A stretch of DNA of 64,000 nucleotides, taken from Acidaminococcus fermentans_A (lineage in GTDB: Bacteria > Bacillota > Negativicutes > Acidaminococcales > Acidaminococcaceae). Below are positions 45,444-54,018 of this stretch, piece after piece. The notes beneath the pieces were generated by a model. That model was not told the origin of the DNA and did not search any database. It saw nothing but the letters and a program-made list of their open reading frames with translations. The DNA lies in NCBI RefSeq assembly GCF_052216985.1, contig NZ_JBQOUY010000002.1, positions 130,781 through 194,780 of the forward strand. Reading direction: 5' to 3'. Numbering within the stretch: the stretch's first letter is position 1; each line of letters starts with the position of its first letter. A program made the position numbers and the translations under genes.

Positions 45444-48068
45444 ATGCGGAAACTTAAAAAGTACAAGCCCACCAAATTCAAAGCCAAAACGTCCACCTAT
45501 AACAAGGAACTGGCAGATTACGCCGTAGCCTTCATCGAGAGCCTGTGCCACACCAAGGGGACCTGGGCCGGCCATCCTTTCGAACTGATTGACTGGCAGG
45601 AACAGATTATCCGAGATCTGTTCGGGACGGTAAAGCCCAATGGCTATCGGCAGTTTAACACGGCTTATATCGAGATCCCCAAGAAGCAGGGAAAGCAGCT
45701 GGCCCTTGATACGCCGATCCCGACTCCTGATGGCTGGAAGACCATGGGAGAACTTACGGTGGGAGACCGGGTATTTGATGAAACGGGAACCCCTTGCCAT
45801 ATCGTGGCCAAAAGCGCGGTGGATGACACGGAACAGGCCTATCGCCTGACCTTCCGGGACGGTTCCTCCATTGTGGCCGGAAAGCGCCATTTGTGGGATG
45901 TGGAATACATTCACGGGAAACGGAAGAAAAAGGAATGGACCACAGGAGAGATCTATAAAAAGGTCAGGGCATACAGAGAACGTTTTACAGGAACCCCCGA
46001 AGCGCGTCGGTCCTTAATCCGAATCCCCGTTGCCAGCCCTCTGCAGACGCTTCCCGCACAGTTCCCCCTTGATCCGTACCTTTACGGATACTGGCTGGGG
46101 AATGGATGTGCCAACGAACCCTGCATCACCATCCGGACAGAGGACGTGGAAGAAGTCCTGTCCCATATTCCTTATGAAACGCATAACCGCTATCCACAGA
46201 AGTGCGGCGGGAGCGATGTGGTGTATTTTGATGAATTGCGGGACATCCTCGTACCGACCTTCCGGGATAAAAGGATCCGTCCGGAATATCTTCGGGCATC
46301 CGAGGCACAGCGCTGGCGACTTCTCCAGGGCCTTGTGGATTCTGACGGGAGCATCGGGGACAAAAAAGCACAGAGTACCTATACCAGCACGATCAGGCAG
46401 CTTGCCCTTGATGTGCGGGAACTGCTCTGGAGTCTTGGCATCAAGAACGCCATGACGGAAGGGCCTTCCCTGCGGTATGGCAAACCCACCGGGGAAACGC
46501 TCTATGTCATCCGGTTCACTTCATTTTCTGACCAACCGACATCACAACTGAAAAGAAAAAGCAGCCGGAAGAGGGAACGTGTGAAAAAGACACGCTCCCT
46601 TTTCCATTATCTGGAGAGCATCGAGCCGATGAAGGAAAAAGTCCCCATGCAGTGCATCCAGGTGGACAGCCGGAGCCATTGCTACCTTGCAGGGCGGTCT
46701 TTTATACCGACCCATAACAGTGAGCTGGCCGCAGCTGTGGCACTCCTGCTCTGTTGCGGGGACGGGGAAGAAGGGGCCGAAGTCTATGGCTGTGCCGCAG
46801 ACCGGCAGCAGGCCTCCATCGTTTTTGAAGTAGCGGCCGATATGGTCCGGATGTGCCCGGCTCTCAGCAAGCGGGTCAAGATCCTGTCTTCCCAGAAGCG
46901 GATGGTGTTTCGTCCCACCAACAGCTTCTACCAGGTTTTGTCTGCAGAAGCTTACTCCAAGCACGGGTTCAACATCCATGGGGTGGTGTTTGATGAGCTC
47001 CACACCCAGCCCAACCGGGAACTATTCGACGTGATGACTAAAGGTTCCGGGGATGCCCGGATGCAGCCTCTGTACTTCCTCATTACCACAGCAGGGACGG
47101 ATACCCACAGCATCTGCTACGAAGTCCACCAAAAGGCCATGGATATCCTGGAAGGGCGGAAGCATGATCCCACCTTCTACCCGGTGATTTACGGGGCTGC
47201 GGAACAGGATGACTGGACCGACCCGAAGGTGTGGAAGAAAGCCAATCCTTCCCTGGGGATCACCGTGGGAATCGACAAAGTGAAGGCCGCCTGTGAATCC
47301 GCCAAAGAGACACCCAGCGAAGAGAATGTGTTCCGTCAGCTGCGGCTGAACCAATGGGTGAAGCAGTCTGTTCGGTGGATGCCTATGGACAAGTGGGATG
47401 CCTGTGCTTTTCCGGTGCGGGAGGAAGATCTGGAAGGCCGGATCTGCTATGGCGGCCTGGACCTTTCCAGCACCACGGACATTACCGCCTTTGTGCTGGT
47501 GTTCCCTCCTTTGGACGACCAGGACAAGTACTGCATCCTGCCCTACTTCTGGCTGCCGGAAGAAACCCTGCCCCTTAGGGTAAAGCGGGACCATGTGATG
47601 TACGACATCTGGGCCAAACAGGGATTCATCCAGACCACAGAAGGAAATGTCATCCACTACGGGTATATTGAAAAGTTCATCGAGAAACTGGGTGAACGGT
47701 TCAATATCCAGGAAATCGCCTTTGACCGATGGGGTGCCGTACAGATGGTCCAGAACCTGGAAGGAATGGGCTTTACGGTGGTCCCCTTCGGACAGGGATT
47801 CAAGGACATGAGCCCTCCCACCAAGGAGCTTATGAAGCTCACGCTGGAGCAGCGCATTGCTCATGGAGGGCATCCAGTCCTTCGATGGATGATGGATAAC
47901 ATCTACATCCGGAGAGATCCTGCTGGCAACATCAAGGCAGACAAGGAAAAGTCCACGGAAAAAATAGACGGGGCCATTGCCACCATCATGGGCCTGGACC
48001 GGGCCATCCGGTGCGGAAACAATGCCCATGAGAGTGTTTATGACTCCAGGGGGTTGCTGTTTGTATAA
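45444..48068 (+). CDS. terL: Terminase large subunit interrupted by an intein
   Basis: 874 residues, 533 after splicing. Walker A is split by the intein after PKKQGK, with SELAAAVALLL following it. Walker B FDELHTQP and the C-terminal RNase H-like nuclease (GLDLSSTTDITAF, AFDRWGAVQMVQNL, DGAIATIMGLDRA) fit a phage-1 type TerL, the ATP-driven DNA packaging motor that cuts the genome. ATG at 45444 follows AAAGGAGGGAGGCCCC. The intein must be removed for ATP binding, so packaging depends on protein splicing. Between this gene and the portal gene lies a reverse-strand HigBA pair. Confidence 0.9.
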   Translation: MRKLKKYKPTKFKAKTSTYNKELADYAVAFIESLCHTKGTWAGHPFELIDWQEQIIRDLFGTVKPNGYRQFNTAYIEIPKKQGKQLALDTPIPTPDGWKTMGELTVGDRVFDETGTPCHIVAKSAVDDTEQAYRLTFRDGSSIVAGKRHLWDVEYIHGKRKKKEWTTGEIYKKVRAYRERFTGTPEARRSLIRIPVASPLQTLPAQFPLDPYLYGYWLGNGCANEPCITIRTEDVEEVLSHIPYETHNRYPQKCGGSDVVYFDELRDILVPTFRDKRIRPEYLRASEAQRWRLLQGLVDSDGSIGDKKAQSTYTSTIRQLALDVRELLWSLGIKNAMTEGPSLRYGKPTGETLYVIRFTSFSDQPTSQLKRKSSRKRERVKKTRSLFHYLESIEPMKEKVPMQCIQVDSRSHCYLAGRSFIPTHNSELAAAVALLLCCGDGEEGAEVYGCAADRQQASIVFEVAADMVRMCPALSKRVKILSSQKRMVFRPTNSFYQVLSAEAYSKHGFNIHGVVFDELHTQPNRELFDVMTKGSGDARMQPLYFLITTAGTDTHSICYEVHQKAMDILEGRKHDPTFYPVIYGAAEQDDWTDPKVWKKANPSLGITVGIDKVKAACESAKETPSEENVFRQLRLNQWVKQSVRWMPMDKWDACAFPVREEDLEGRICYGGLDLSSTTDITAFVLVFPPLDDQDKYCILPYFWLPEETLPLRVKRDHVMYDIWAKQGFIQTTEGNVIHYGYIEKFIEKLGERFNIQEIAFDRWGAVQMVQNLEGMGFTVVPFGQGFKDMSPPTKELMKLTLEQRIAHGGHPVLRWMMDNIYIRRDPAGNIKADKEKSTEKIDGAIATIMGLDRAIRCGNNAHESVYDSRGLLFV
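45696..46718 (+). other. Intein 2: class 3-like, in the terminase large subunit
   Basis: 341 residues replacing nothing in the K-S junction of Walker A. It starts with Gln (QLALDTPIPTPDGWKTMGEL), so the usual Cys/Ser/Thr 1 is absent. Block B has H65 and W67 (VAGKRHLWDV); block F has C320 (MQCIQVDSRSHCYLAG); block G has T339, H340, N341 (FIPTHN), and Ser follows. W67, C320 and T339 match the WCT triad of class 3 inteins, where the block F Cys takes over the first reaction. LAGLIDADG motifs LYGYWLGNG and LLQGLVDSDGS suggest an active homing endonuclease. Confidence 0.85.
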
Positions 48069-48098
48069 AAAAAGACCCTGCTCAAAATTGGGCAGGGG
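48067..48098 (-). terminator. Terminator of the HigBA pair (reverse strand)
   Basis: GCAGGG...CCCTGC on either side of a 10-base loop, with a T-run in the reverse direction (A-run on the plus strand). It overlaps the terL stop codon. Confidence 0.65.
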
Positions 48099-48103
48099 AG
48101 ATT

Positions 48104-48397
48104 TTATACACTTAATTTCTTTTTGGGCTCAAAGGATATTTTTAAAACCATTCCCATTCCTTCTGCTAAACGTTGCAGGATTTTTAGGGATGGATTGCGG
48201 GTTCCATTTTCGATTCGGCTGATTTCTGTTTGTGCAATCCCAGCTTTTGCAGCTAATTCCTTCTGGGTAAGGTGTTGATTAATTCTTGCGTCCACAATAG
48301 CACGGATGATATTCATCTCGGGTTCAAGTTCCATATAAGCGGAAGCGAAATCAGGATCTTTCATTTGTTCCGCTTTGAATTCTTTTAAAGTTTTCAT
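48104..48397 (-). CDS. higA: HigA-type antitoxin
   Basis: 97 residues with an Xre-type helix-turn-helix (LTQKELAAKAGIAQTEISRI, ENGTRNPSLKILQRLAEG). It is the second gene of a reverse-strand pair: the toxin comes first, typical of HigBA. The ATG of this gene overlaps the toxin stop by four bases. N-terminal part (KTLKEFKAEQMKDPDFASAY) is the usual HigA toxin-binding helix. Confidence 0.85.
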   Translation of the reverse strand: MKTLKEFKAEQMKDPDFASAYMELEPEMNIIRAIVDARINQHLTQKELAAKAGIAQTEISRIENGTRNPSLKILQRLAEGMGMVLKISFEPKKKLSV

Positions 48398-48750
48398 TTT
48401 GCCTCCTCCATTCGTCTGATGTAATCGGCTCGACGTTCTTGTGCCAGACGGATTTCCTTCTGTGGTGTTTTCATTGTCTTTTTTATAAAGCCATTGGTGA
48501 CAATGATTTTTTGGCCAATATAGAAGAAAAATAAGGCACGGGAAATATCGCTCGCTAGCTTACATCTCAACTCAAAAATACCATCTCCCAATGGCTTAGT
48601 ATAGGGCTCTCGAAGTGCAAATCCTTTATCTTCAAGAATTTCCATCATTTGAACCATTTTGGTTCGCATTTTTGTGTTGAGGCTTAACAAAAAATCTTCA
48701 ACAGGTTTTTGACCGTTTTCCGTTTCGTAGAAAATCACTTCAAATTCCAT
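48394..48750 (-). CDS. higB: HigB/RelE-type toxin (phage-derived Gp49-like)
   Basis: 118 residues: FEVIFYETENGQKPVEDFLL, LGDGIFELRCKLASDISRAL, FFFYIGQKIIVTNGFIKKT, MKTPQKEIRLAQERRADYI. This is the Gp49/HigB family, ribosome-dependent mRNA endonuclease. The pair stands between terL and portal genes on the opposite strand, so it is a moron: an independent cassette inserted in the late operon. Own promoter at 48768-48796. Confidence 0.85.
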   Translation of the reverse strand: MEFEVIFYETENGQKPVEDFLLSLNTKMRTKMVQMMEILEDKGFALREPYTKPLGDGIFELRCKLASDISRALFFFYIGQKIIVTNGFIKKTMKTPQKEIRLAQERRADYIRRMEEAK

Positions 48751-48767
48751 TTGTACCTCCTGATACC

Positions 48768-48796
48768 ATAATATGAGTTATATCTCATTATGTCAA
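48768..48796 (-). promoter_or_regulatory. Promoter and operator of higBA
   Basis: On the reverse strand: TTGACA (48791-48796), 17 bases, TATTAT (48768-48773). The spacer carries the palindrome ATGAG-TTATAT-CTCAT (48773-48788), the expected HigA binding site. Confidence 0.75.
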
Positions 48797-48868
48797 GAAA
48801 AATAATAAAAATTCCAATAGATTTAAGAAAACAGATGGATTGGAAACCTATGTGAAAGGAGCAGTTTT

Positions 48869-50134
48869 ATGAATTTTCTCTCCAAACTCTTCAAATCCAG
48901 GGACAAGCCCAAAAACAGTCTTCTGGGAGGAGGGCACTGGTTCTTTTTCGGAGGTTCTTCTTCCGGTAAGGCGGTGAACGAGCGGTCTGCCATGCAGATG
49001 ACGGCGGTATACGCCTGCGTAAGGGTCCTATCGGAATCCATTGCCGGCTTGCCCCTCCATCTCTTTCGGTACAACAGGGAGGGAAATGGGAAGATGCGGG
49101 ATTTCAATCATCCCCTGGCCGGGCTTCTTCATGATGCCCCGAATCCGGAGATGACCAGCTTCGTCTTCCGGGAAACCCTTATGACCCACCTTCTGCTGTG
49201 GGGGAATGCCTTTGCCCAGATCATCCGGAACGGGAGAGGGCAGGTGGTAGCCTTGTATCCCCTGATGCCGGACCGGATGGAAGTGTGCCGGGACGGGAAT
49301 GGGGAAATCTACTACCTCTATACCAAAGCCACCGATGAAAATCCGAAAATCAAAGAATACGGCACCGTCCGGCTCCGGAAGGAGAACGTGATGCACATTC
49401 CCGGCCTTGGGTTTGACGGCTTGGTGGGCTATTCTCCCATTGCCATGGCCAAGAACGCCATCGGCATGGCCATTGCCTGTGAGGAGTTCGGGGCCAAGTT
49501 CTTCGCCAACGGAGCGTCTCCCAGCGGGGTCCTGGAACATCCGGGGACCATCAAGGATCCCCAGCGGGTCCGGGAAGCCTGGCAGTCCCAGTTCGGGGGA
49601 AGTTCCAACGCCGGCAAAGTAGCCGTTCTGGAAGAAGGGATGAAGTACTCTCCCATCGGAATTTCCCCGGATCAGGCCCAGTTCCTGGAAACCCGGAAGT
49701 TCCAGATCGATGAGATTGCCCGGATCTTCCGGGTGCCCCCTCATATGATCGGAGACCTGGAAAAATCCACCTTTTCCAACATCGAGCAGCAGTCCCTGGA
49801 ATTTGTGAAATATACCCTGGGGCCCTGGGTGTCCCGATGGGAACAGGCTATGAGTCAATCCCTCCTGACCCCGGAAGAACGGACCCGGTATGAAATCCAC
49901 TTCAACGTGGATGGTCTGCTCCGGGGCGACTACGAAAGCCGGATGAACGGCTATGCCGTAGGACGGCAGAACGGGTGGCTGTCCGCCAACGATATCCGGG
50001 AGCTGGAGAACATGAACCGGATCCCGGAAGAAGAAGGCGGAGACCTGTACCTGATTAACGGGAACATGACGAAACTAAAGGATGCCGGGCTGTTTGCAGG
50101 AACCGGCAGCAAGGAGGAAACCCATGAAACGTAA
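48869..50134 (+). CDS. Phage portal protein
   Basis: 421 residues, AAAGGAG before the ATG. Typical HK97/lambda-portal features: AVYACVRVLSESIAGLPLHL, GLGFDGLVGYSPIAMAKNA, IFRVPPHMIGDLEKSTFSNI, EQQSLEFVKYTLGPWVSRWE. It forms the dodecameric ring through which DNA enters the capsid and binds TerL. Its end overlaps the protease gene by 11 bases. Confidence 0.92.
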   Translation: MNFLSKLFKSRDKPKNSLLGGGHWFFFGGSSSGKAVNERSAMQMTAVYACVRVLSESIAGLPLHLFRYNREGNGKMRDFNHPLAGLLHDAPNPEMTSFVFRETLMTHLLLWGNAFAQIIRNGRGQVVALYPLMPDRMEVCRDGNGEIYYLYTKATDENPKIKEYGTVRLRKENVMHIPGLGFDGLVGYSPIAMAKNAIGMAIACEEFGAKFFANGASPSGVLEHPGTIKDPQRVREAWQSQFGGSSNAGKVAVLEEGMKYSPIGISPDQAQFLETRKFQIDEIARIFRVPPHMIGDLEKSTFSNIEQQSLEFVKYTLGPWVSRWEQAMSQSLLTPEERTRYEIHFNVDGLLRGDYESRMNGYAVGRQNGWLSANDIRELENMNRIPEEEGGDLYLINGNMTKLKDAGLFAGTGSKEETHET

Positions 50135-50837
50135 ATTTTGGAACTGGGTGAAAAACGAAGGCGACGAAACCCGCACCCTGTACCTTTCCGGAGAAATCTC
50201 CGATGAAACCTGGTTCGGGGATGAAGTGACCCCGAGACTCTTTAAAGATGAATTGATGACCGGCAGCGGGGACATTACCCTCTGGATCAATTCCCCGGGG
50301 GGCGATGTGTTTGCGGCGGCCCAGATCTACAACATGCTGATGGACTATCCGGGACAGGTGACCGTAAAGATCGATGGGCTGGCAGCCTCTGCAGCCAGCG
50401 TCATTGCCATGGCTGGGAGCCAGGTGGAAATGTCCCCTGTAGCCATGATGATGATCCACAACCCCATTACCGTAGCCATTGGGGACAGTAAGGAAATGCA
50501 GAAGGCCATCGACATGCTGGCCGAAGTAAAAGAAAGTATCGTGAACGCCTATGAAATCAAGACAGGCTTGTCCCGGAACAAGATTTCCAGGCTGATGGAT
50601 GCAGAGTCCTGGTTCAACGCCAAGAAGGCCGTGGAACTAGGCTTTGCCGACTCCATCCTCTATACCGATGAAGGTCCAGAGAAAAATCTGGACGTAGATG
50701 CCATGCTGTTCAGCCGGGCGGCAGTCACCAATTCTCTGCTGACAAAGCTGTCCATCAATCAAAAAACTAACGAACTTGTATCCAACAAGGTCCCCGCGGA
50801 CAAACTCATGAAGCGGCTGGGCCTTCTTGTGCATTAA
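50124..50837 (+). CDS. ClpP-like head maturation protease
   Basis: 237 residues from ATG 50124 (AAGGAGG). ITLWINSPGGDVFAAAQIYN, DGLAASAASVIAMAGSQVEM (Ser nucleophile), MMMIHNPITVAIG (His) and the later Asp make it a ClpP-type serine peptidase. It cleaves capsid scaffold and assembly proteins in HK97-type phages. Lies between portal and capsid genes as usual. Confidence 0.9.
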   Translation: MKRKFWNWVKNEGDETRTLYLSGEISDETWFGDEVTPRLFKDELMTGSGDITLWINSPGGDVFAAAQIYNMLMDYPGQVTVKIDGLAASAASVIAMAGSQVEMSPVAMMMIHNPITVAIGDSKEMQKAIDMLAEVKESIVNAYEIKTGLSRNKISRLMDAESWFNAKKAVELGFADSILYTDEGPEKNLDVDAMLFSRAAVTNSLLTKLSINQKTNELVSNKVPADKLMKRLGLLVH

Positions 50838-50849
50838 GGAGGAATATCC

Positions 50850-52046
50850 ATGAATCAGATCCTGAAACTGAGAGAAGAAAGAGCCAACACCTGGGAAATG
50901 GCTAAAGCCTTCCTGGAGTCCCACCGGGATAAGGACGGCATGGTCTCTGCAGAAGACAGCGCTGTCTATGACCGGATGGAAGAAAAAGTGGTGGCCCTGG
51001 GCAAAGAAATCGAACGGCTGGAACGCCAGCGGAACATCGATGATGAAATGAATCAAACCATCGATACGGCACTGAAGGGAAACCCGGGGGCTGGGCTGAT
51101 GAAACCGGACGAAAAGAAAGGCCGGGCCAGTGATGCCTATGGCAAAGCCTTCTGGCAGGCCTTCCGGGGCAAGGGGAACATCCAGGAAGTGAAGGATACC
51201 CTGACCATTGGCTCCGATCCGGAAGGCGGGTACCTGGTCCCGGATGAATACGAACGGACCCTTGTGGCGGCTCTCCAGGAAGAGAACTTTTTCCGCAGTC
51301 TGGCCCATACCATCCGCACGTCTTCCGGGGATCACACGATCCCTGTTGTAGCCAGCCATGGGGAAGCGGCCTGGATGGAAGAAGGCAGTGCCTACCCGGA
51401 AAGCGACGACACCTTCAGCCAGGTGAACCTGGGGGCTCACAAACTGGGGACCGCCATCCGGGTTTCCGAAGAACTGATGAACGACAGTGTCTTTGACCTG
51501 GAAAGCTACATTACCCAGGAATTTGCCCGGCGCATCGGGACCAAGGAAGAAGAAGCCTTCCTGGTGGGCGATGGGAAGCATAAGCCTCTGGGGGTGTTCC
51601 AGGGTGCTGAAGTGGGAGTAACGGCAGCGAAAACGGCCATTACTTTTGATGACATGATGGACCTGTACCACAGCCTTCGGACTCCTTATCGGAGAAATGC
51701 TTCCTGGATCCTGAACGATTCCACGGTGAAGGCTATCCGGAAACTGAAAGACAACAATGGGAACTACATCTGGCAGCCTTCCGTCCAGGTGGGCCAGCCG
51801 GACCGGATTCTCAGCCTGCCTTACCGCACGTCCAGCTTTGTACCGGAACTGGCAGCCGGGAACAAGGTCATTGCCCTGGGGGACTATTCCTATTACTGGA
51901 TCGCCGACCGGCAGGGCCGGAAGTTCAAACGGCTCAGCGAGCTCTATGCAGCCAACGGGCAGATCGGGTTCCTGGCCAGCGAACGGGTGGATGGCCGTCT
52001 GATCCTGCCGGAAACCGTGAAAGTTCTGGAAATCCAGGCCGGCTGA
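50850..52046 (+). CDS. Major capsid protein, HK97 family
   Basis: 398 residues. N-terminal delta-like coiled coil (residues ~1-95, EDSAVYDRMEEKVVALGKEI) to be removed by the protease, then the HK97 fold (GGYLVPDEYERTLVAALQEE, AWMEEGSAYPESDDTFSQVN, GTAIRVSEELMNDSVFDLES, TKEEEAFLVGDGKHKPLGVF). The gene follows the protease with AAGGAGG. No decoration-protein gene follows. Confidence 0.92.
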   Translation: MNQILKLREERANTWEMAKAFLESHRDKDGMVSAEDSAVYDRMEEKVVALGKEIERLERQRNIDDEMNQTIDTALKGNPGAGLMKPDEKKGRASDAYGKAFWQAFRGKGNIQEVKDTLTIGSDPEGGYLVPDEYERTLVAALQEENFFRSLAHTIRTSSGDHTIPVVASHGEAAWMEEGSAYPESDDTFSQVNLGAHKLGTAIRVSEELMNDSVFDLESYITQEFARRIGTKEEEAFLVGDGKHKPLGVFQGAEVGVTAAKTAITFDDMMDLYHSLRTPYRRNASWILNDSTVKAIRKLKDNNGNYIWQPSVQVGQPDRILSLPYRTSSFVPELAAGNKVIALGDYSYYWIADRQGRKFKRLSELYAANGQIGFLASERVDGRLILPETVKVLEIQAG

Positions 52047-52070
52047 TGAATTTGCAGGGAGGTGATGGGA

Positions 52071-52349
52071 TTGGCAATGACGGGACTCGTAACACTTGAG
52101 GAAGCAAAAGCCTACCTTCGGGTAGACGGAAACGAGGAGGACGACATTATTGCCCGTCTCATTGCTTCCGCTGAAAGGCTCTGTCTGGATACCATCCGAA
52201 AGGAAGACCCGGAAGAAAAGGCGGCTTTTAAAATGGCCGTCCTTTTCGCGGTATCCTATCTCTACGAGCACAGGGAGGATGCAGATTACCACAATCTGCT
52301 CCTCACCCTGCGCTCTCTTTTGTTTGGGGAACGGAGGGATGCGTTCTAA
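52071..52349 (+). CDS. Head-tail connector (gp6-like)
   Basis: 92 residues from a TTG at 52071 six bases after AGGGAGGTGA; ATG 52077 is a close alternative. GLVTLEEAKAYLRVDGNEED, DIIARLIASAERLCLDTIRK is the helical gp6-like connector of HK97/SPP1 phages that sits under the portal. The start of the next gene overlaps its last base. Confidence 0.8.
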   Translation: MAMTGLVTLEEAKAYLRVDGNEEDDIIARLIASAERLCLDTIRKEDPEEKAAFKMAVLFAVSYLYEHREDADYHNLLLTLRSLLFGERRDAF

Positions 52350-52669
52350 TGAAAATCGGGAAGATGGACAAACGGATCACACTCCTTCAGCCCAAGCCCA
52401 CAGAAGACGGCTACGGAGGCTTCCATACAGACTATGAAGAGGTGGAGCGGATCTGGGCCCAGGTGATCCAGACTAACTATGCCGAGCAGGAAGCCCAGGG
52501 GACTCCCATGAATCGGGAACAGCTGCGGCTGAAGATCAGGCCCCGAAAGGATTTGAAACGGGGATGGAGACTGAGGCTCGCTGGAGAACTGTACGAAATC
52601 GAGACTGTGGACAACACCTACCGGGACAGCACCACCCTGATCGTCCATCGGTATGAACAGGGGGTGTAG
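52349..52669 (+). CDS. Head closure protein (SPP1 gp16-like)
   Basis: 106 residues. MDKRITLLQPKPTEDGYGGF, WAQVIQTNYAEQEAQGTPMN, LKIRPRKDLKRGWRLRLAGE have the beta-barrel head-tail joining pattern (tail adaptor, Phage_H_T_join). Overlaps the connector gene; the next gene follows by two bases. Confidence 0.8.
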   Translation: MKIGKMDKRITLLQPKPTEDGYGGFHTDYEEVERIWAQVIQTNYAEQEAQGTPMNREQLRLKIRPRKDLKRGWRLRLAGELYEIETVDNTYRDSTTLIVHRYEQGV

Positions 52670-52671
52670 CC

Positions 52672-53115
52672 ATGGCTGTTTTTACGGTAAAAGTCCCGGA
52701 AGGGGAACTGAGCAAAGCCATCCGGCAGATTTCCGCCTGGGATGGAAAGACCCGTCTCCGGGTGGAAGCGGCCCTCAAAAGAGGAACCAATGCGGTATAC
52801 CGGGAGGCCCGGCAGCGGGTCCCGGTCCGGTCGGGGAAGCTGAAAAAATCCATCAGGCAGCGGTTTTCCACCGTGAAGCTGGAAGGGCAGGTGTTCAGCA
52901 ACCAGCCCTATGCCCATCTGGTGGAATTCGGCAGTAGGGCCCATACGGTAAGGCCCAAGAAGAAAAAGGCCCTCCGGTTCTTTAAGGGAGGCCCTGTGTT
53001 TACGAAACGGTCCCGGATTCCGGCCCAGGCAGGGAAGCCCTTCTTCAAGCCTTCCTACGACTATGTGGAACCCCAGCTGCTCCGTGATGTGAAGAAAGCG
53101 GTACAGGAGCCATGA
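52672..53115 (+). CDS. HK97-gp10-like neck protein
   Basis: 147 residues. TNAVYREARQRVPVRSGKLK, KSIRQRFSTVKLEGQVFSNQ, PYAHLVEFGSRAHTVRPKKK is the HK97-gp10 signature (VPVxTGxLxxS...YAxxVEfGt). It joins the head to the tail. Overlaps the tail terminator-like gene by four bases. Confidence 0.88.
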   Translation: MAVFTVKVPEGELSKAIRQISAWDGKTRLRVEAALKRGTNAVYREARQRVPVRSGKLKKSIRQRFSTVKLEGQVFSNQPYAHLVEFGSRAHTVRPKKKKALRFFKGGPVFTKRSRIPAQAGKPFFKPSYDYVEPQLLRDVKKAVQEP

Positions 53116-53516
53116 AGAGATTACCCAATAACGCAGTGCATAAGGCCTTGGTGGCCTTTCTCAGGAACCATACGGGACTGGCCGTCTATGACTATGTGCC
53201 CCAGGAAGCGGTGCTGCCGTTCATTACCCTGGGGACCATGACGGTCCAGGACAAGTCCACCAAGACCGATGACATGACCCACCTTTCGGCTCATATCCAC
53301 ATTTACAGCAACTATAAGGGCCGGTATGAAATCAACTCCCTGGCGGAGAAGCTCATCAACCTATTCGGAATGGAGCAGTTGGACCTTACGGGAGACGAGT
53401 TCTACGTAAGCGCCCAGGGAGTGGATTTCTATGAAACCTACCCGGAGGATGAGACCGGCTACAGCGGGGTGATCACCCTGGAAGTCCTCATCCAGAACAT
53501 CCATAAGGAGGAATAA
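53112..53516 (+). CDS. Tail terminator-like protein (DUF3168)
   Basis: 134 residues. VHKALVAFLRNHTGLAVYDY, AVLPFITLGTMTVQDKSTKT, SAHIHIYSNYKGRYEINSLA is the DUF3168 tail-completion fold. It stands in the expected position between gp10-like and tail tube genes. Confidence 0.82.
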   Translation: MKRLPNNAVHKALVAFLRNHTGLAVYDYVPQEAVLPFITLGTMTVQDKSTKTDDMTHLSAHIHIYSNYKGRYEINSLAEKLINLFGMEQLDLTGDEFYVSAQGVDFYETYPEDETGYSGVITLEVLIQNIHKEE

Positions 53517-53517
53517 T

Positions 53518-54003
53518 ATGGCAACGACAACGTTTCCCAGCCGGAGTGAAGCCTCCAACACGGCCACTGCCGGCAAGGACTATCTGATCTATTTAAATGC
53601 AGGAGAATCCGACACCAATCCCACCTGGCTGTTGTTAGGAGGCCAGCGGAGCGGGGACCTGACCCGGCAGGCGGACGAAATCGACGCCAGCAGCAAAACG
53701 TCCAGCGGGTGGAAATCCACTATCCCGGGTCTCCGGAACTGGTCCCTGGATCTGGAAAGTGTGTACCTGGCAGGAGACAAGGGAGCCCGGTTCCTGGAAG
53801 CCTCTTTCCTGGCCGGGAAGCAGGTCCACATCAAATTCGAATATCCAGACAAGAGCTATGTGACCGGTTGGGGTTCCGTGACGGAATGCAGCCTGTCCAC
53901 CCCTCATGATGACGTGGCCACCCTCTCCGGGACCATTTCCGGGGACGGGCCCCTCAGTGAACTGAAGAGTGCGGATGGAACGGCTGTGACCACCGGCAAA
54001 TAG
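53518..54003 (+). CDS. Major tail tube protein
   Basis: 161 residues, AAGGAGG upstream. TAGKDYLIYLNAGESDTNPT, SGDLTRQADEIDASSKTSSG, GLRNWSLDLESVYLAGDKGA fit TP901-1-like tail tube proteins, beta-rich and self-assembling. No Ig-like domain at its end. Confidence 0.88.
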   Translation: MATTTFPSRSEASNTATAGKDYLIYLNAGESDTNPTWLLLGGQRSGDLTRQADEIDASSKTSSGWKSTIPGLRNWSLDLESVYLAGDKGARFLEASFLAGKQVHIKFEYPDKSYVTGWGSVTECSLSTPHDDVATLSGTISGDGPLSELKSADGTAVTTGK

Positions 54004-54018
54004 GAGGAAAAGAATAAG

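Noticed and set aside
41190..52292. Long reverse-strand open frames in the prophage (for example at 41190-42740 and 50637-52292)
   Set aside because: They lie exactly opposite well-recognised phage genes and give His/Phe/Pro-rich translations typical of the reverse of GC-rich coding DNA; no ribosome sites or family motifs.
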